Source: a bacterium
Lineage (GTDB): Bacteria; Verrucomicrobiota; Verrucomicrobiia; Limisphaerales; RI-55
Length of the DNA: 64,000 nt
Direction: 5' to 3'
Assembly: GCA_016124235.1 (NCBI GenBank)
Contig: WGOC01000002.1
Coordinates: forward strand, 270,256-334,255
Part shown: positions 56,632 through 64,000 of the stretch, one piece after another
Numbering within the stretch: position 1 is the first letter of the stretch
How the letters are laid out: the number at the start of each line of letters is the position of its first letter
Made by a program: the position numbers and the translations under genes
The notes under the pieces: model-generated
Seen by the model: only the letters and a program-made list of their open reading frames with translations
Databases searched by the model: none
What the model was told of the DNA's origin: nothing

Positions 56632-57898
56632 TCCATTGAAACACGGGCGCCAACAATCCTGGGCGTTTAACCATCCAAAGTGGAGAATCGCTCAGCCCGC
56701 CTTGAATCAGCAATGTGATACTGGGCGCGTTAACACCAGGCTCAAAAAGCCACATTCGGTAATGAAGCCCGCCAATCAATTCCACACGATATGTTCCCTC
56801 ATTCAAGAAACGTGGAGGAATCTTACTCGACAAGCGAACGCTTCCCTTGCGGATTGGAGGCCACACATGAGGCGCCGTATCAGACTGATACGACCAATAA
56901 AGGAGGTGCCCATTCTCAGAGTAAATTGCGTATCCAACAGTCAAGCTGCTATCAAGCTTCTCAACTTCGGCGTCGATATGAACCCAAACGCCCTCTTGGT
57001 TTGATGTTGGGATTCCTATCCGCGCACCGTTTTCGTCTCCCAAAAAAAAGCGCACTGGGCGAAACCAACTATTATCGAACTGCGAATTCGTCGCATGCCA
57101 CTCCGAAGCGCTTGAGTTGGTCTCAGCTCCAAAGAGATGCTCTCTAATCACGGAAGCCACATCACAACTGTCTTGTCTCACTCGTCCGGAATCCATCAAA
57201 AGCGCGCGATTACATAGAGCTTCCACGGCGTTCATGTTATGGCTTACGAACAAAACCGTCCGACCAGAATTCCCCACTTCTTTCATCTTTCCCAAACACT
57301 TTTTTTGAAAATCGGCATCGCCGACGGCGAGCACTTCGTCAATCACCATGATCTCAGGATCGAGATGTGCCGCCACCGCAAAAGCCAGGCGCATGTACAT
57401 TCCGCTCGAGAACCGTTTCACAGGTGTATCGAGGAACTTCTCCACTTCTGAAAAGGCCACGATTTCATCAAACCTGCGGGCAATCTCACTTCGCCTCATG
57501 CCGAGTATTGCTCCATTAAGAAAGATATTCTCGCGGCCCGTAAGCTCAGGATGAAAGCCCGTACCCACCTCAAGCAGCGAACCAACCCTCCCATACAAAT
57601 CAACCTGGCCGGAACTCGGGTCGGTGATGCGGGACAACACCTTTAATAAGGTGCTCTTCCCTGCCCCATTTCGACCAATAATTCCGAGAACTTCGCCCCG
57701 CTTTACTTCAAAAGATACATCCTTCAACGCCCATAAGGTCTCGACGCTCGACTGGTGGCGTTTGGCGAGTTGCCACAGTCGACGCGGCAGAGCCATCAGA
57801 TCGTCACGCAGGGTCTTGTAACGCTTCGCGCCTGTTCCACGGTGCGACAACTTATAAGCCTTCGAGAGATCTCTGCAGGATATAATCAAGTCACTCAT
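56609..57898 (-). CDS. wzt: Polysaccharide ABC transporter ATP-binding protein with Wzt-type C-terminal domain
   Basis: 429 aa. Residues 1-250 are the ATPase: GIIGRNGAGKSTLLKVLSR (Walker A), KRFSSGMYMRLAFAVAAHLDPEIMVIDEVLAVGD (signature and Walker B) and the H-loop FVSHNMNAVEALC. Residues ~255-429 form a beta-sandwich of the Wzt C-terminal kind (VGYAIYSENGHLLYWSYQSD, FLNEGTYRVELIGGLHYRMWLFEPG), which in O-antigen exporters recognises the modified chain end. Works with Wzm encoded 44 bp upstream. Start ATG 57898. Confidence 0.92.
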   Translation of the reverse strand: MSDLIISCRDLSKAYKLSHRGTGAKRYKTLRDDLMALPRRLWQLAKRHQSSVETLWALKDVSFEVKRGEVLGIIGRNGAGKSTLLKVLSRITDPSSGQVDLYGRVGSLLEVGTGFHPELTGRENIFLNGAILGMRRSEIARRFDEIVAFSEVEKFLDTPVKRFSSGMYMRLAFAVAAHLDPEIMVIDEVLAVGDADFQKKCLGKMKEVGNSGRTVLFVSHNMNAVEALCNRALLMDSGRVRQDSCDVASVIREHLFGAETNSSASEWHATNSQFDNSWFRPVRFFLGDENGARIGIPTSNQEGVWVHIDAEVEKLDSSLTVGYAIYSENGHLLYWSYQSDTAPHVWPPIRKGSVRLSSKIPPRFLNEGTYRVELIGGLHYRMWLFEPGVNAPSITLLIQGGLSDSPLWMVKRPGLLAPVFQWNARYEGT

Positions 57899-57942
57899 GA
57901 TCGCACTACTTCGTTCACCTTTTCAGCGTCCGTGACTGAGCT

Positions 57943-58800
57943 TCATATAATATCCGCAAATCGCCTTTCAGCCCTGCGGAAAAATATCGCTCCGCTGAAA
58001 AAAAGCATGAGTGAAATTACGGTTGAAATGACTATTACCGGTCCTTGGACTAAACCTTTGCCTAGCACTGCCCATCTTGCCCCCTCCACAAACCCCATGG
58101 CGGGATTAAAAGCAAAATAATGAATCAAGTGCTCCGGAAATATACTCGCTGCATATACGACAGGAGTGGCAAACATCCATACTTGGATCAGGAAGGGCAC
58201 CACGTAAACAAAATCCCTGTATTCCACGGAAAGAGCCGACAACCAGAGGCTCACTCCGGTCGCACACAGGCAAGCAAGCACAAAGACGAGGGGAAGCGCC
58301 AGCAATTGAAGCGGCGGCGTGTATCGATAAAAAACCATCAGTCCGGCAAGGACGAGCAGCATTACTGCGGCGTCTACCAAGACTGACAAGGTATGCGCCA
58401 AGGGGATGAGCAAACGTGGAAAGTATATCTTTGTCACCAACTGATTATTCGTGATCAGACTATTGCTGGCCCGCTGAATGGCTCCGGAAAAGAAATTCCA
58501 AACCACAAGTCCGGTGAACACAAACAACAAGTACGGAAGACCGTCCGACGGCATCTTTGCATACCTCCCGAAAACGACTGTAAAAATAAGAGCCGCTAGG
58601 AGCGGCTGCAACACAACCCAAGCAACGCCGAGTGCCGTTTGCTTATACCGTAGTTTGACATCCCGCCCAATGAGAATAAAAAGCAAATCGCGATACTCCC
58701 ACAATTCCCGTAAATCAATCGCTGCCCAACCACTTCGTGGTCGTATTACAATCAGAGGCTTTTGGTAGTTCGTGGCGTTCACCCATTTATACTGCTGCAC
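57943..58800 (-). CDS. wzm: Polysaccharide ABC transporter permease
   Basis: 285 aa with GTG start at 58800. ABC-2-type permease of the polysaccharide/teichoic-acid export group: a cytoplasmic N-terminus with ELWEYRDLLFILIGRDVKLRYKQTALGVAWVVLQPLLAALIFTVVFG, then six hydrophobic helices and PFLIQVWMFATPVVYAASIFP. Forms the inner-membrane channel with Wzt. Finding an ABC exporter and two Wzy/WaaL-type proteins in one locus suggests two glycans, or an ABC pathway with a separate ligase. Confidence 0.92.
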   Translation of the reverse strand: MQQYKWVNATNYQKPLIVIRPRSGWAAIDLRELWEYRDLLFILIGRDVKLRYKQTALGVAWVVLQPLLAALIFTVVFGRYAKMPSDGLPYLLFVFTGLVVWNFFSGAIQRASNSLITNNQLVTKIYFPRLLIPLAHTLSVLVDAAVMLLVLAGLMVFYRYTPPLQLLALPLVFVLACLCATGVSLWLSALSVEYRDFVYVVPFLIQVWMFATPVVYAASIFPEHLIHYFAFNPAMGFVEGARWAVLGKGLVQGPVIVISTVISLMLFFSGAIFFRRAERRFADII

Positions 58801-59121
58801 CAGGCCATCAAGAATGGCTTTGCGCCTATTCTGGCACAGCCACTTGAAAAACGCAGGCTACGGGATATGCGTCTAGCGCCTCAAGCATTTCCTTCGGCAG
58901 AGACTAACACCTCCGCGGGAATCAAAAAGGGAAACAACGTCAGTTGACGTTGCTGCTCTTTGTCCACCAGTGTGCAAGGCTCACATGGGCTATGATCGCC
59001 GAACGTTGGCGAGAGCCCCCGCCCGCTTCCCAAATTACCGAGATGCTACCGAGTTGCCCAACGGCTTTCCCAGAATCGTGTAACCACCACTGGCTTCATG
59101 AGTTTGTCGATCATTGAATAG
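58801..59121. other. Intergenic region upstream of wzm, 321 bp
   Basis: Between the O-antigen-ligase/TPR gene and wzm. No coding frame I can support. The promoter of the export operon is expected here. The only structure I see is the inverted repeat listed at 58935-58952. Confidence 0.55.
58935..58952. promoter_or_regulatory. Perfect inverted repeat, operator candidate for the wzm-wzt operon
   Basis: CAACGTCA and TGACGTTG, two perfect 8-bp half-sites around GT, 135 bp upstream of the wzm start. It could bind a dimeric regulator. There is no T-run, so it is not an intrinsic terminator. Confidence 0.35.
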
Positions 59122-61038
59122 CTATTCGGATCGCGGAACGACCATTTCGGCTTGTCGCTTTTTGACTAGGTTCAAATAAAACTCGGTAAACGGATTGTTT
59201 GGATGCTCCAATTCCCAAGAGCGCTCCAAATAACGCCGCGCGGTCACGTAGTCGTCAATTTGAAGGAAATGCCACGCATAGCAGGCCAGATTGTGGCTAC
59301 CGTTTGGATCCAAGGAAAGAGCATGGTTAAACAACTGCAGCGCTTCGTCGTGGCGGCCGATCCAATCCATCGCCATGCCTTGCCTTACAAAGTATTGCGC
59401 CTCAAAGGGATTTAACCTGCTGGCCTCAGCGAACCACCGATAGGCCTGCATTGCCAGCTCGTCACTGTCAACTGTTCCCAACTTAGCCAACGCCCATTTT
59501 AATTCACCGAGTTGCTCCATAGTGTGGTAATTGTCCGGGTCCCACAAAAGGGCCTGCAAAATCGCTAGCTCTCTTTCCTCAGAGCTCAGGCCGGCAGCTT
59601 TTGCTCTTCGAAACCAATTCTGCACCTCATATTCGCGCAACGAATGAATGCCCAATACGACACTTAGCGAGATCGCCAGAAGTCCAATACCGGCAGCAAG
59701 CAATCTCCCCTTCTTTCGCCAGGACGAACGCCCGGCAGCTCGATCTGGAAGAATCGCAATGGCTGCGCAGAGGCTGGTTACTAGGGCGTTTGCGGGTATA
59801 TGCCAATTGAAGTCAACACAACTTTGCACGCAAATTCCAAAAAATGCCGAAGTGGCTCCCGCAGACAACGCAAAGCGTCCCGAAACGACAAACTGCTCGG
59901 CTTCCTCATTCCCCAACATCATGCGAGTTTGCGAATAGATCCTCGCAACGAGTGCGCCAAACCCGGCGATAAAGAGAGCCATTCCAATGCCTCCCCAGTC
60001 TAGCAGTATGTTAAGATAGTCATTGTGGGCGTAGACGGGCCGACTTTGAAGCGAAGGTTCCCGATACTGTTGGGCGCGCAGAGCGAAGTGCCCTGGGCCG
60101 ATGCCGATAATTGGATGTTCTCGGTAGAGCTTCCAGGCTGTACGCCAGATTCGAAATCTAACGTTTTCATAAGTTCCCTCCCTAAACTCAGTTGTAGCCT
60201 TGTCCAATCGGATTACCCGGAGCCAATTGGGATTCGAAAGAATCCAAACGCCTATCAAAATCGTTGGAATTCCCAGCGCAAGCAAAGCTGGCATCATCAA
60301 GTCTCTCTGGCGAAGCCTTAAGATAATCAGCAAAAAAAATATAACAACGGCAGCTGTGGCGGCCATCCATCCACCCCTTGAATTACTGGCCACGATTCCT
60401 GCAATGATCAACAGCGCGGCATATATCATTACAATTCGCCACACGTGTGTTGACCGTTTTGAAACCGCCTGCCCCATCGCCAAAGGCAAAATCATAGCCA
60501 AGAATCCTGCAAAATGATTCGGATTCACAAATGTTCCCGAGGCCCTGCCAACATATTGTGTTACCAATTTATGGCCCCAAACCCGATAATCGCCGGAGAT
60601 CCTCTGGTACAAACCGTAACCGGCGATAATCATTCCGATCACCACGATTACACGAACAGCGGAATTCAATTTGGAAACCGATTGGGAATTTCCATAGACA
60701 AGACAGAAGACCGCACTACAGACTATTATTGTCGTGAATTCGCCGCGAGCAGCATACGAGACACGCGCAACTTTGGTGCAGTATGTTGCATACATTAGTC
60801 CAATCAGTAAAATCCACGCCACAAACGGAACTTCGCGATCGCTATCAAAACTTCCAAATGCCAATCTGCCCCCCCAAAGCAATAGAGCAATCGCGACCAA
60901 GCATTCAATGATCGAACGATCCTCCTCCCTTACTCCTCCGAATCGACTCACGCCAAAAACGATAGCTGCTACAATCAGCAACATGACACTTAATTCGATG
61001 CCTTGTTCCACTCGGCAACAGATCTTCTTTGACACCAT
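59122..61038 (-). CDS. O-antigen ligase-family membrane protein with C-terminal TPR domain
   Basis: 638 aa from ATG 61038; a longer frame has no support. About ten to twelve membrane helices in residues 1-470, with FVNPNHFAGFLAMILPLAMG, ASNSRGGWMAATAAVVIFFLL and RIWRTAWKLYREHPIIGIGPGHFALRAQQYREPSLQSRPVYAHNDYLNILLDWGGIG, the typical O-antigen ligase (Wzy_C) loop with the HNDYLNxLxxxG motif. The last ~170 residues are TPR-like (DELAMQAYRWFAEASRLNPFEAQYFVRQGMAMDWIGRHDEALQLFNHALSLDPN). It polymerises or ligates glycan in the periplasm; the TPR part may bind a partner. Confidence 0.88.
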   Translation of the reverse strand: MVSKKICCRVEQGIELSVMLLIVAAIVFGVSRFGGVREEDRSIIECLVAIALLLWGGRLAFGSFDSDREVPFVAWILLIGLMYATYCTKVARVSYAARGEFTTIIVCSAVFCLVYGNSQSVSKLNSAVRVIVVIGMIIAGYGLYQRISGDYRVWGHKLVTQYVGRASGTFVNPNHFAGFLAMILPLAMGQAVSKRSTHVWRIVMIYAALLIIAGIVASNSRGGWMAATAAVVIFFLLIILRLRQRDLMMPALLALGIPTILIGVWILSNPNWLRVIRLDKATTEFREGTYENVRFRIWRTAWKLYREHPIIGIGPGHFALRAQQYREPSLQSRPVYAHNDYLNILLDWGGIGMALFIAGFGALVARIYSQTRMMLGNEEAEQFVVSGRFALSAGATSAFFGICVQSCVDFNWHIPANALVTSLCAAIAILPDRAAGRSSWRKKGRLLAAGIGLLAISLSVVLGIHSLREYEVQNWFRRAKAAGLSSEERELAILQALLWDPDNYHTMEQLGELKWALAKLGTVDSDELAMQAYRWFAEASRLNPFEAQYFVRQGMAMDWIGRHDEALQLFNHALSLDPNGSHNLACYAWHFLQIDDYVTARRYLERSWELEHPNNPFTEFYLNLVKKRQAEMVVPRSE

Positions 61039-61212
61039 AGCCAATTTTGTCTTTTCAACTGACACCTGTTGAAAAACACGGCCACCGCCCAAAAATGACC
61101 GAGGAAGACAATGTACGACAGGTCTTACCGCTAATTTACTGCTTCAAACTCAGGGTCGGCAAGTCATCATATTTTACACAAAAAAATAGACTGTGGTTCT
61201 CCCGGTTAATGA

Positions 61213-61482
61213 CTATTCCGTCCGCAAACCATTCCAATCCGATTTTTGAGATACCTTCAGACGACCGAACATATCGGGCGTGGCTCGCGGCGCTGCGACC
61301 ACGGCGGTGTTACTCGTTCCTTAGGCGCGTGGAAGAATGAATCGGTCCCGAAATACCACACAGCGAAGCTTGTGGCCTTTGACCAGCTCCTCCAGCTCTT
61401 GTCGCTGGGCTTCGGACACTGTGAGTTGAAGCTTCTTGGGTCGTCCGGTAGAGGGGTTGCAGTCACCCGATGACTCAATCAC
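61213..61482 (-). pseudogene. Remnant of an IS630-type transposase, N-terminal part, with in-frame stop
   Basis: Minus-strand translation from a GTG at 61482 reads TGRPKKLQLTVSEAQRQELEELVKGHKLR and continues to FRDRFILPRA, a stop, then GTSNTAVVAA and finally DWNGLRTE before a second stop at 61215-61213. This matches, in order and spacing, the helix-turn-helix start of IS630-family transposases (usual pattern LSxEQRxxLExL..., RARIVLLAAEGxSNxxVAAxLG, RxDGLxDEPRPG). The catalytic DDE part is missing. No terminal inverted repeats were seen. It lies in the gap between the O-antigen-ligase gene and gmd, so it marks an old insertion at the edge of the glycan locus. Confidence 0.65.
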
Positions 61483-61755
61483 TTATCAAATGCTCATAAA
61501 AACTTTTTCTGACTCGGGAAAATAGGCGAACTAAGCGCGAGAAATTCATCGATGCATGACATATGATTTCTCCGCTTCCAAGCATCGGTCGTCGATGAAT
61601 CTCGCGGCTAGATCGCGTGCGTCCAGGATGGACCACCGACCAAAACCTTGGGAGTCCTTGACCGGGAAGGCTATTCTGCTGCGCCAGTCTAAATCAAAAG
61701 CGATGCGATCAGTTCTTGCCATCACCCAATCAAATCCAGAATCGTTGACCGAGCC
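61483..61755. other. Intergenic region upstream of gmd
   Basis: 273 bp with no supported gene. A minus-strand frame (61845-61546) of 99 codons overlaps the start of gmd and has no recognisable family; I do not call it. The promoter of gmd should lie here, but no clear -35/-10 pair was found. Confidence 0.5.
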
Positions 61756-62769
61756 ATGACGCGAACCGCACTCATCACTGGTATAACGGGACAGGATGGT
61801 TCCTACTTGGCGGAATTCCTGCTCGCCAAGAACTACGAAGTCCACGGCCTAATCCGGCGAGCCAGCACGTTCAACACAGGTCGTCTCGACCACATTTATG
61901 CGGACCCGCACACGCCACGAAACCGTCTACACCTCCACTATGGTGACTTGAGTGACGCCAGTGCGCTGGCCCGATTGATCGCGAAGATCGCACCCGACGA
62001 AGTCTATAATCTGGCCGCGCAAAGCCATGTTCGGGTCAGCTTTGACTGCCCGGAATTCACCGCCGACATCGACGCCACTGGTACCGTCCGGCTGCTCGAA
62101 GCCATTCGCGAAACCGGTGTTCGCCCCCGTTTCTATCAGGCGTCGTCCTCCGAAATGTTCGGCAAAGTGCAGGAGGTGCCTCAAAAGGAAACCACGCCAT
62201 TCTATCCGCGCAGCCCTTACGCCGCGGCAAAGGTGTATTCCTACTGGATCACGGTTAATTACCGCGAATCCTACGACCTCTTTGCGTGCAACGGCATCCT
62301 CTTCAATCACGAATCCCCGCGCCGGGGGGAGACGTTTGTCACGCGCAAAATCACCCGCGCTGTCGCCCACATCAAGGCGGGTCTGCAGGATAAGCTATAT
62401 CTCGGCAACCTCGATGCGAAACGTGATTGGGGCTACGCACCGGAATATGTGGACGCCATGTGGCGGATGCTTCAACAGGATCAGCCCGGCGACTATGTCG
62501 TCGCGACCAACGAGACCCATTCGGTCCGCGAATTCCTCGAGGTGGCCTTTTCCCATGCGGGCCTTGACTGGCAGAAATACGTTGAACTGGATCCTCGCTA
62601 CCAGCGGCCCGCCGAGGTTGACCTCCTGATCGGCGATTACTCCAAGGCCAGGGCCCAACTCGGTTGGGAACCAACGACGCGATTTGCCGAACTCGCCCGT
62701 TTGATGGTTGACGCCGACATCGACTTGCTTCGCTCGCACCGGGAAGGAAAGGCCCGGGTCACAGCTTGA
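61756..62769 (+). CDS. gmd: GDP-mannose 4,6-dehydratase
   Basis: 337 aa (EC 4.2.1.47), converts GDP-mannose to GDP-4-keto-6-deoxymannose. [98 protein letters not shown] (YxxxK included), [22 protein letters not shown] and [15 protein letters not shown] are all signature stretches. Unlike the usual head-to-tail gmd-fcl pair, here fcl is on the other strand and their 3' ends overlap by 11 bp. Confidence 0.97.
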   Translation: MTRTALITGITGQDGSYLAEFLLAKNYEVHGLIRRASTFNTGRLDHIYADPHTPRNRLHLHYGDLSDASALARLIAKIAPDEVYNLAAQSHVRVSFDCPEFTADIDATGTVRLLEAIRETGVRPRFYQASSSEMFGKVQEVPQKETTPFYPRSPYAAAKVYSYWITVNYRESYDLFACNGILFNHESPRRGETFVTRKITRAVAHIKAGLQDKLYLGNLDAKRDWGYAPEYVDAMWRMLQQDQPGDYVVATNETHSVREFLEVAFSHAGLDWQKYVELDPRYQRPAEVDLLIGDYSKARAQLGWEPTTRFAELARLMVDADIDLLRSHREGKARVTA

Positions 62770-63727
62770 TACGACTGTTATCAGCCAAACTCCCGTCCGC
62801 GAGCTTTTGGAAGTCCGTGTAGGCCATTCGAATGCCCTCTTCCAGGCCAATTTCCGGCCGCCACCCCAGCGCGCGAATGCGCGAGCTGTCCATCAGCTTG
62901 CGCGGCGTTCCATCCGGTTTGGACGTGTCCCACACAATCTGGCCCTCGAATCCCACCACTCGCCCGATCAGTTCCGCCAGCTCCCGGATCGAAATGTCCG
63001 AGCCAAAGCCCACATTGATGAACTGCTCGTCGCTGTAGTTTTCCATCAGAAATACACACGCCCTCGCCAGGTCATCGGTGTGCAGGAATTCCCGCAACGG
63101 CTTGCCCGATCCCCAGCAGGTCACACTCTTTTCGCCCTGCGTCTTCGCTTCATGAAACTTGCGGATCAACGCCGGTAACACGTGCGACGTGTTCAAGTCG
63201 TAATTATCGTTCGGACCGTAGAGGTTGGTCGGCATCGCACTGATAAAATCGCGGCCGTGTTGTCGCCGGAACGCTTGGCATAGTTTGATCCCCGCGATCT
63301 TCGCGATGGCATACCATTCATTCGTCGGCTCCAGCGGACCGCTTAACAAGGATTCCTCGCGCAACGGCTGCGCTGCCAGCTTCGGATAAATGCAGGAACT
63401 GCCCAGGAACAGAAGCTTCTGCACTCCCGTCTCGTAGGCTGCCTGAATCAGGTTTGTCTCGATCGCGAGGTTCTCGTAGATAAAATCCGCCGGTTGCCGG
63501 TCGTTGGCCAGAATGCCTCCCACCCGCGCGGCCGCGACAAACACCCACTCCGGTCGCTCCGCGCTAAAGAACTTTCGCACCTGCGCCTGATCCAGCAGGT
63601 TCAACTCTTCTCGCGTCTTCCCGATCACATGACTGTAACCCTGCCGCTGCAGTTCTCGCCAGATCGCACTCCCCACCATCCCTCGATGACCCGCCACGTA
63701 AATCCGCGCATTTGAATTCCATTGCAT
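62759..63727 (-). CDS. fcl: GDP-L-fucose synthase
   Basis: 322 aa from ATG 63727 (EC 1.1.1.271). Epimerase/reductase making GDP-L-fucose from the Gmd product with [22 protein letters not shown] near the N-terminus, [60 protein letters not shown] (Y and K of the catalytic pair), [27 protein letters not shown] and [17 protein letters not shown]. Fucose is thus probably part of the locus product. Confidence 0.97.
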   Translation of the reverse strand: MQWNSNARIYVAGHRGMVGSAIWRELQRQGYSHVIGKTREELNLLDQAQVRKFFSAERPEWVFVAAARVGGILANDRQPADFIYENLAIETNLIQAAYETGVQKLLFLGSSCIYPKLAAQPLREESLLSGPLEPTNEWYAIAKIAGIKLCQAFRRQHGRDFISAMPTNLYGPNDNYDLNTSHVLPALIRKFHEAKTQGEKSVTCWGSGKPLREFLHTDDLARACVFLMENYSDEQFINVGFGSDISIRELAELIGRVVGFEGQIVWDTSKPDGTPRKLMDSSRIRALGWRPEIGLEEGIRMAYTDFQKLADGSLADNSRIKL

Positions 63728-63907
63728 AGCTCGAAACGGACCGTACGCCGCCACCGCCACCAACGACAAGGTCGGAGATTCTCCCCATTCGTCGCCGTTT
63801 ACGGGTTATTCGCATTGTTGGATGGCCGAGTTACACGAAGCCCACACTTCGCCGTCTGTTGGTAATTCATCCGTCATCGATCTGCCATCTTCCATTTTCC
63901 ACTTGCG

Positions 63908-63933
63908 CTCCGCGCCTTTGCGTCTCCGCGGTG
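63908..63933 (-). repeat. Possible copy of a widespread intergenic repeat (CGCGGAGACGCAAAGGCG type)
   Basis: On the minus strand the sequence reads CACCGCGGAGACGCAAAGGC followed by GCGGAG. Similar CGCAGAGACGCAGAG-type sequences recur in intergenic DNA of several phyla. Only one copy is in this window, so the call depends on recognising the motif. It lies in the non-coding end region 63728-64000, where I see no gene. Confidence 0.35.
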
Positions 63934-64000
63934 AACTCGGGTAAGCATTCGCTTTCCTCCTCGTTGTCGTTCTCGTCCTCGCACCTTTCGCGTGTACGCG

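Noticed and set aside
61546..61845. A 99-codon minus-strand frame in the gap before gmd.
   Set aside because: Looks protein-like in part, but no family was recognised and it overlaps the gmd start by 90 bp; not supported enough to call.
8032..63727. PEP-CTERM-type sorting tails as exosortase substrates.
   Set aside because: None of the exported proteins ends in a motif plus helix plus basic cluster; the FYRV tail has no membrane helix.
1..64000. tRNA or rRNA genes and a second CRISPR array.
   Set aside because: No cloverleaf, rRNA-like stretch or further spaced repeat was noticed by eye; short RNAs could still be missed.

Overview
The window looks like a chromosome segment of a Verrucomicrobiota bacterium, most likely of the Pedosphaera/Limisphaera type. 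This is inferred from gene content, not from a marker gene. The clues are a secretin operon ordered like the Akkermansia Amuc_1098-1101 block, an exosortase plus EpsI inside a polysaccharide locus, and large secreted beta-rich proteins that end in a shared FYRV-type tail. No rRNA or tRNA was recognised.

1-3,330: a type II-C CRISPR-Cas locus. It holds the 3' end of cas9 (the rest lies left of the window), cas1, cas2, a 72-bp leader-like gap and an array of 20 repeats (36 bp) with 19 spacers. A degenerate inverted repeat at 1959-1989 overlaps the end of cas2 and pairs with the repeat best if both RNAs come from the minus strand. The repeats carry a -10-like TAGAAT at their 3' end in that same orientation. 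This is my best candidate for the tracrRNA.

3,349-8,018 (minus strand): three housekeeping-type genes, namely a ClpX-like unfoldase without the zinc-binding domain, the glycogen branching enzyme glgB and dephospho-CoA kinase coaE.

8,032-17,872 (minus): four large exported proteins. They are a metzincin protease with Calx-beta and delta-60 repeats, a 1003-aa beta-rich protein, a 466-aa exported protein and a 637-aa propeller-like protein. A strong intrinsic terminator at 11,487-11,512 separates the protease from the other three.

17,979-24,577 (minus): a four-gene envelope machine, transcribed pilM-pilN fusion, Amuc_1100-like protein, small inner-membrane protein, secretin. The secretin has a long polyglycine insert. 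The three FYRV/exported genes lie directly downstream and could be its cargo or partners.

24,750-63,727: a roughly 39-kb exopolysaccharide/surface-glycan locus. It includes sugar-nucleotide enzymes (UDP-xylose synthase, AlgD-like GDP-mannose dehydrogenase, GDP-mannose dehydratase, GDP-fucose synthase, a CDP-paratose-epimerase-like protein), an initiating polyprenyl-phosphate sugar transferase, at least six glycosyltransferases, two O-antigen polymerase/ligase-type membrane proteins, an ABC exporter (Wzm/Wzt with a C-terminal glycan-binding-type domain), methyltransferases, an asparagine synthetase, exosortase and EpsI, and a block of a heparinase-like protein, a two-domain dehydrogenase, a CapK-like ligase and a DUF362 protein. 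Most genes run on the minus strand with overlapping ends. A plus-strand island (40,353-45,297) carries a methyltransferase, a beta-helix protein and a secreted alpha/beta hydrolase. An IS630-type transposase remnant at 61,213-61,482 sits near the right edge, before gmd and the convergent GDP-fucose synthase gene.
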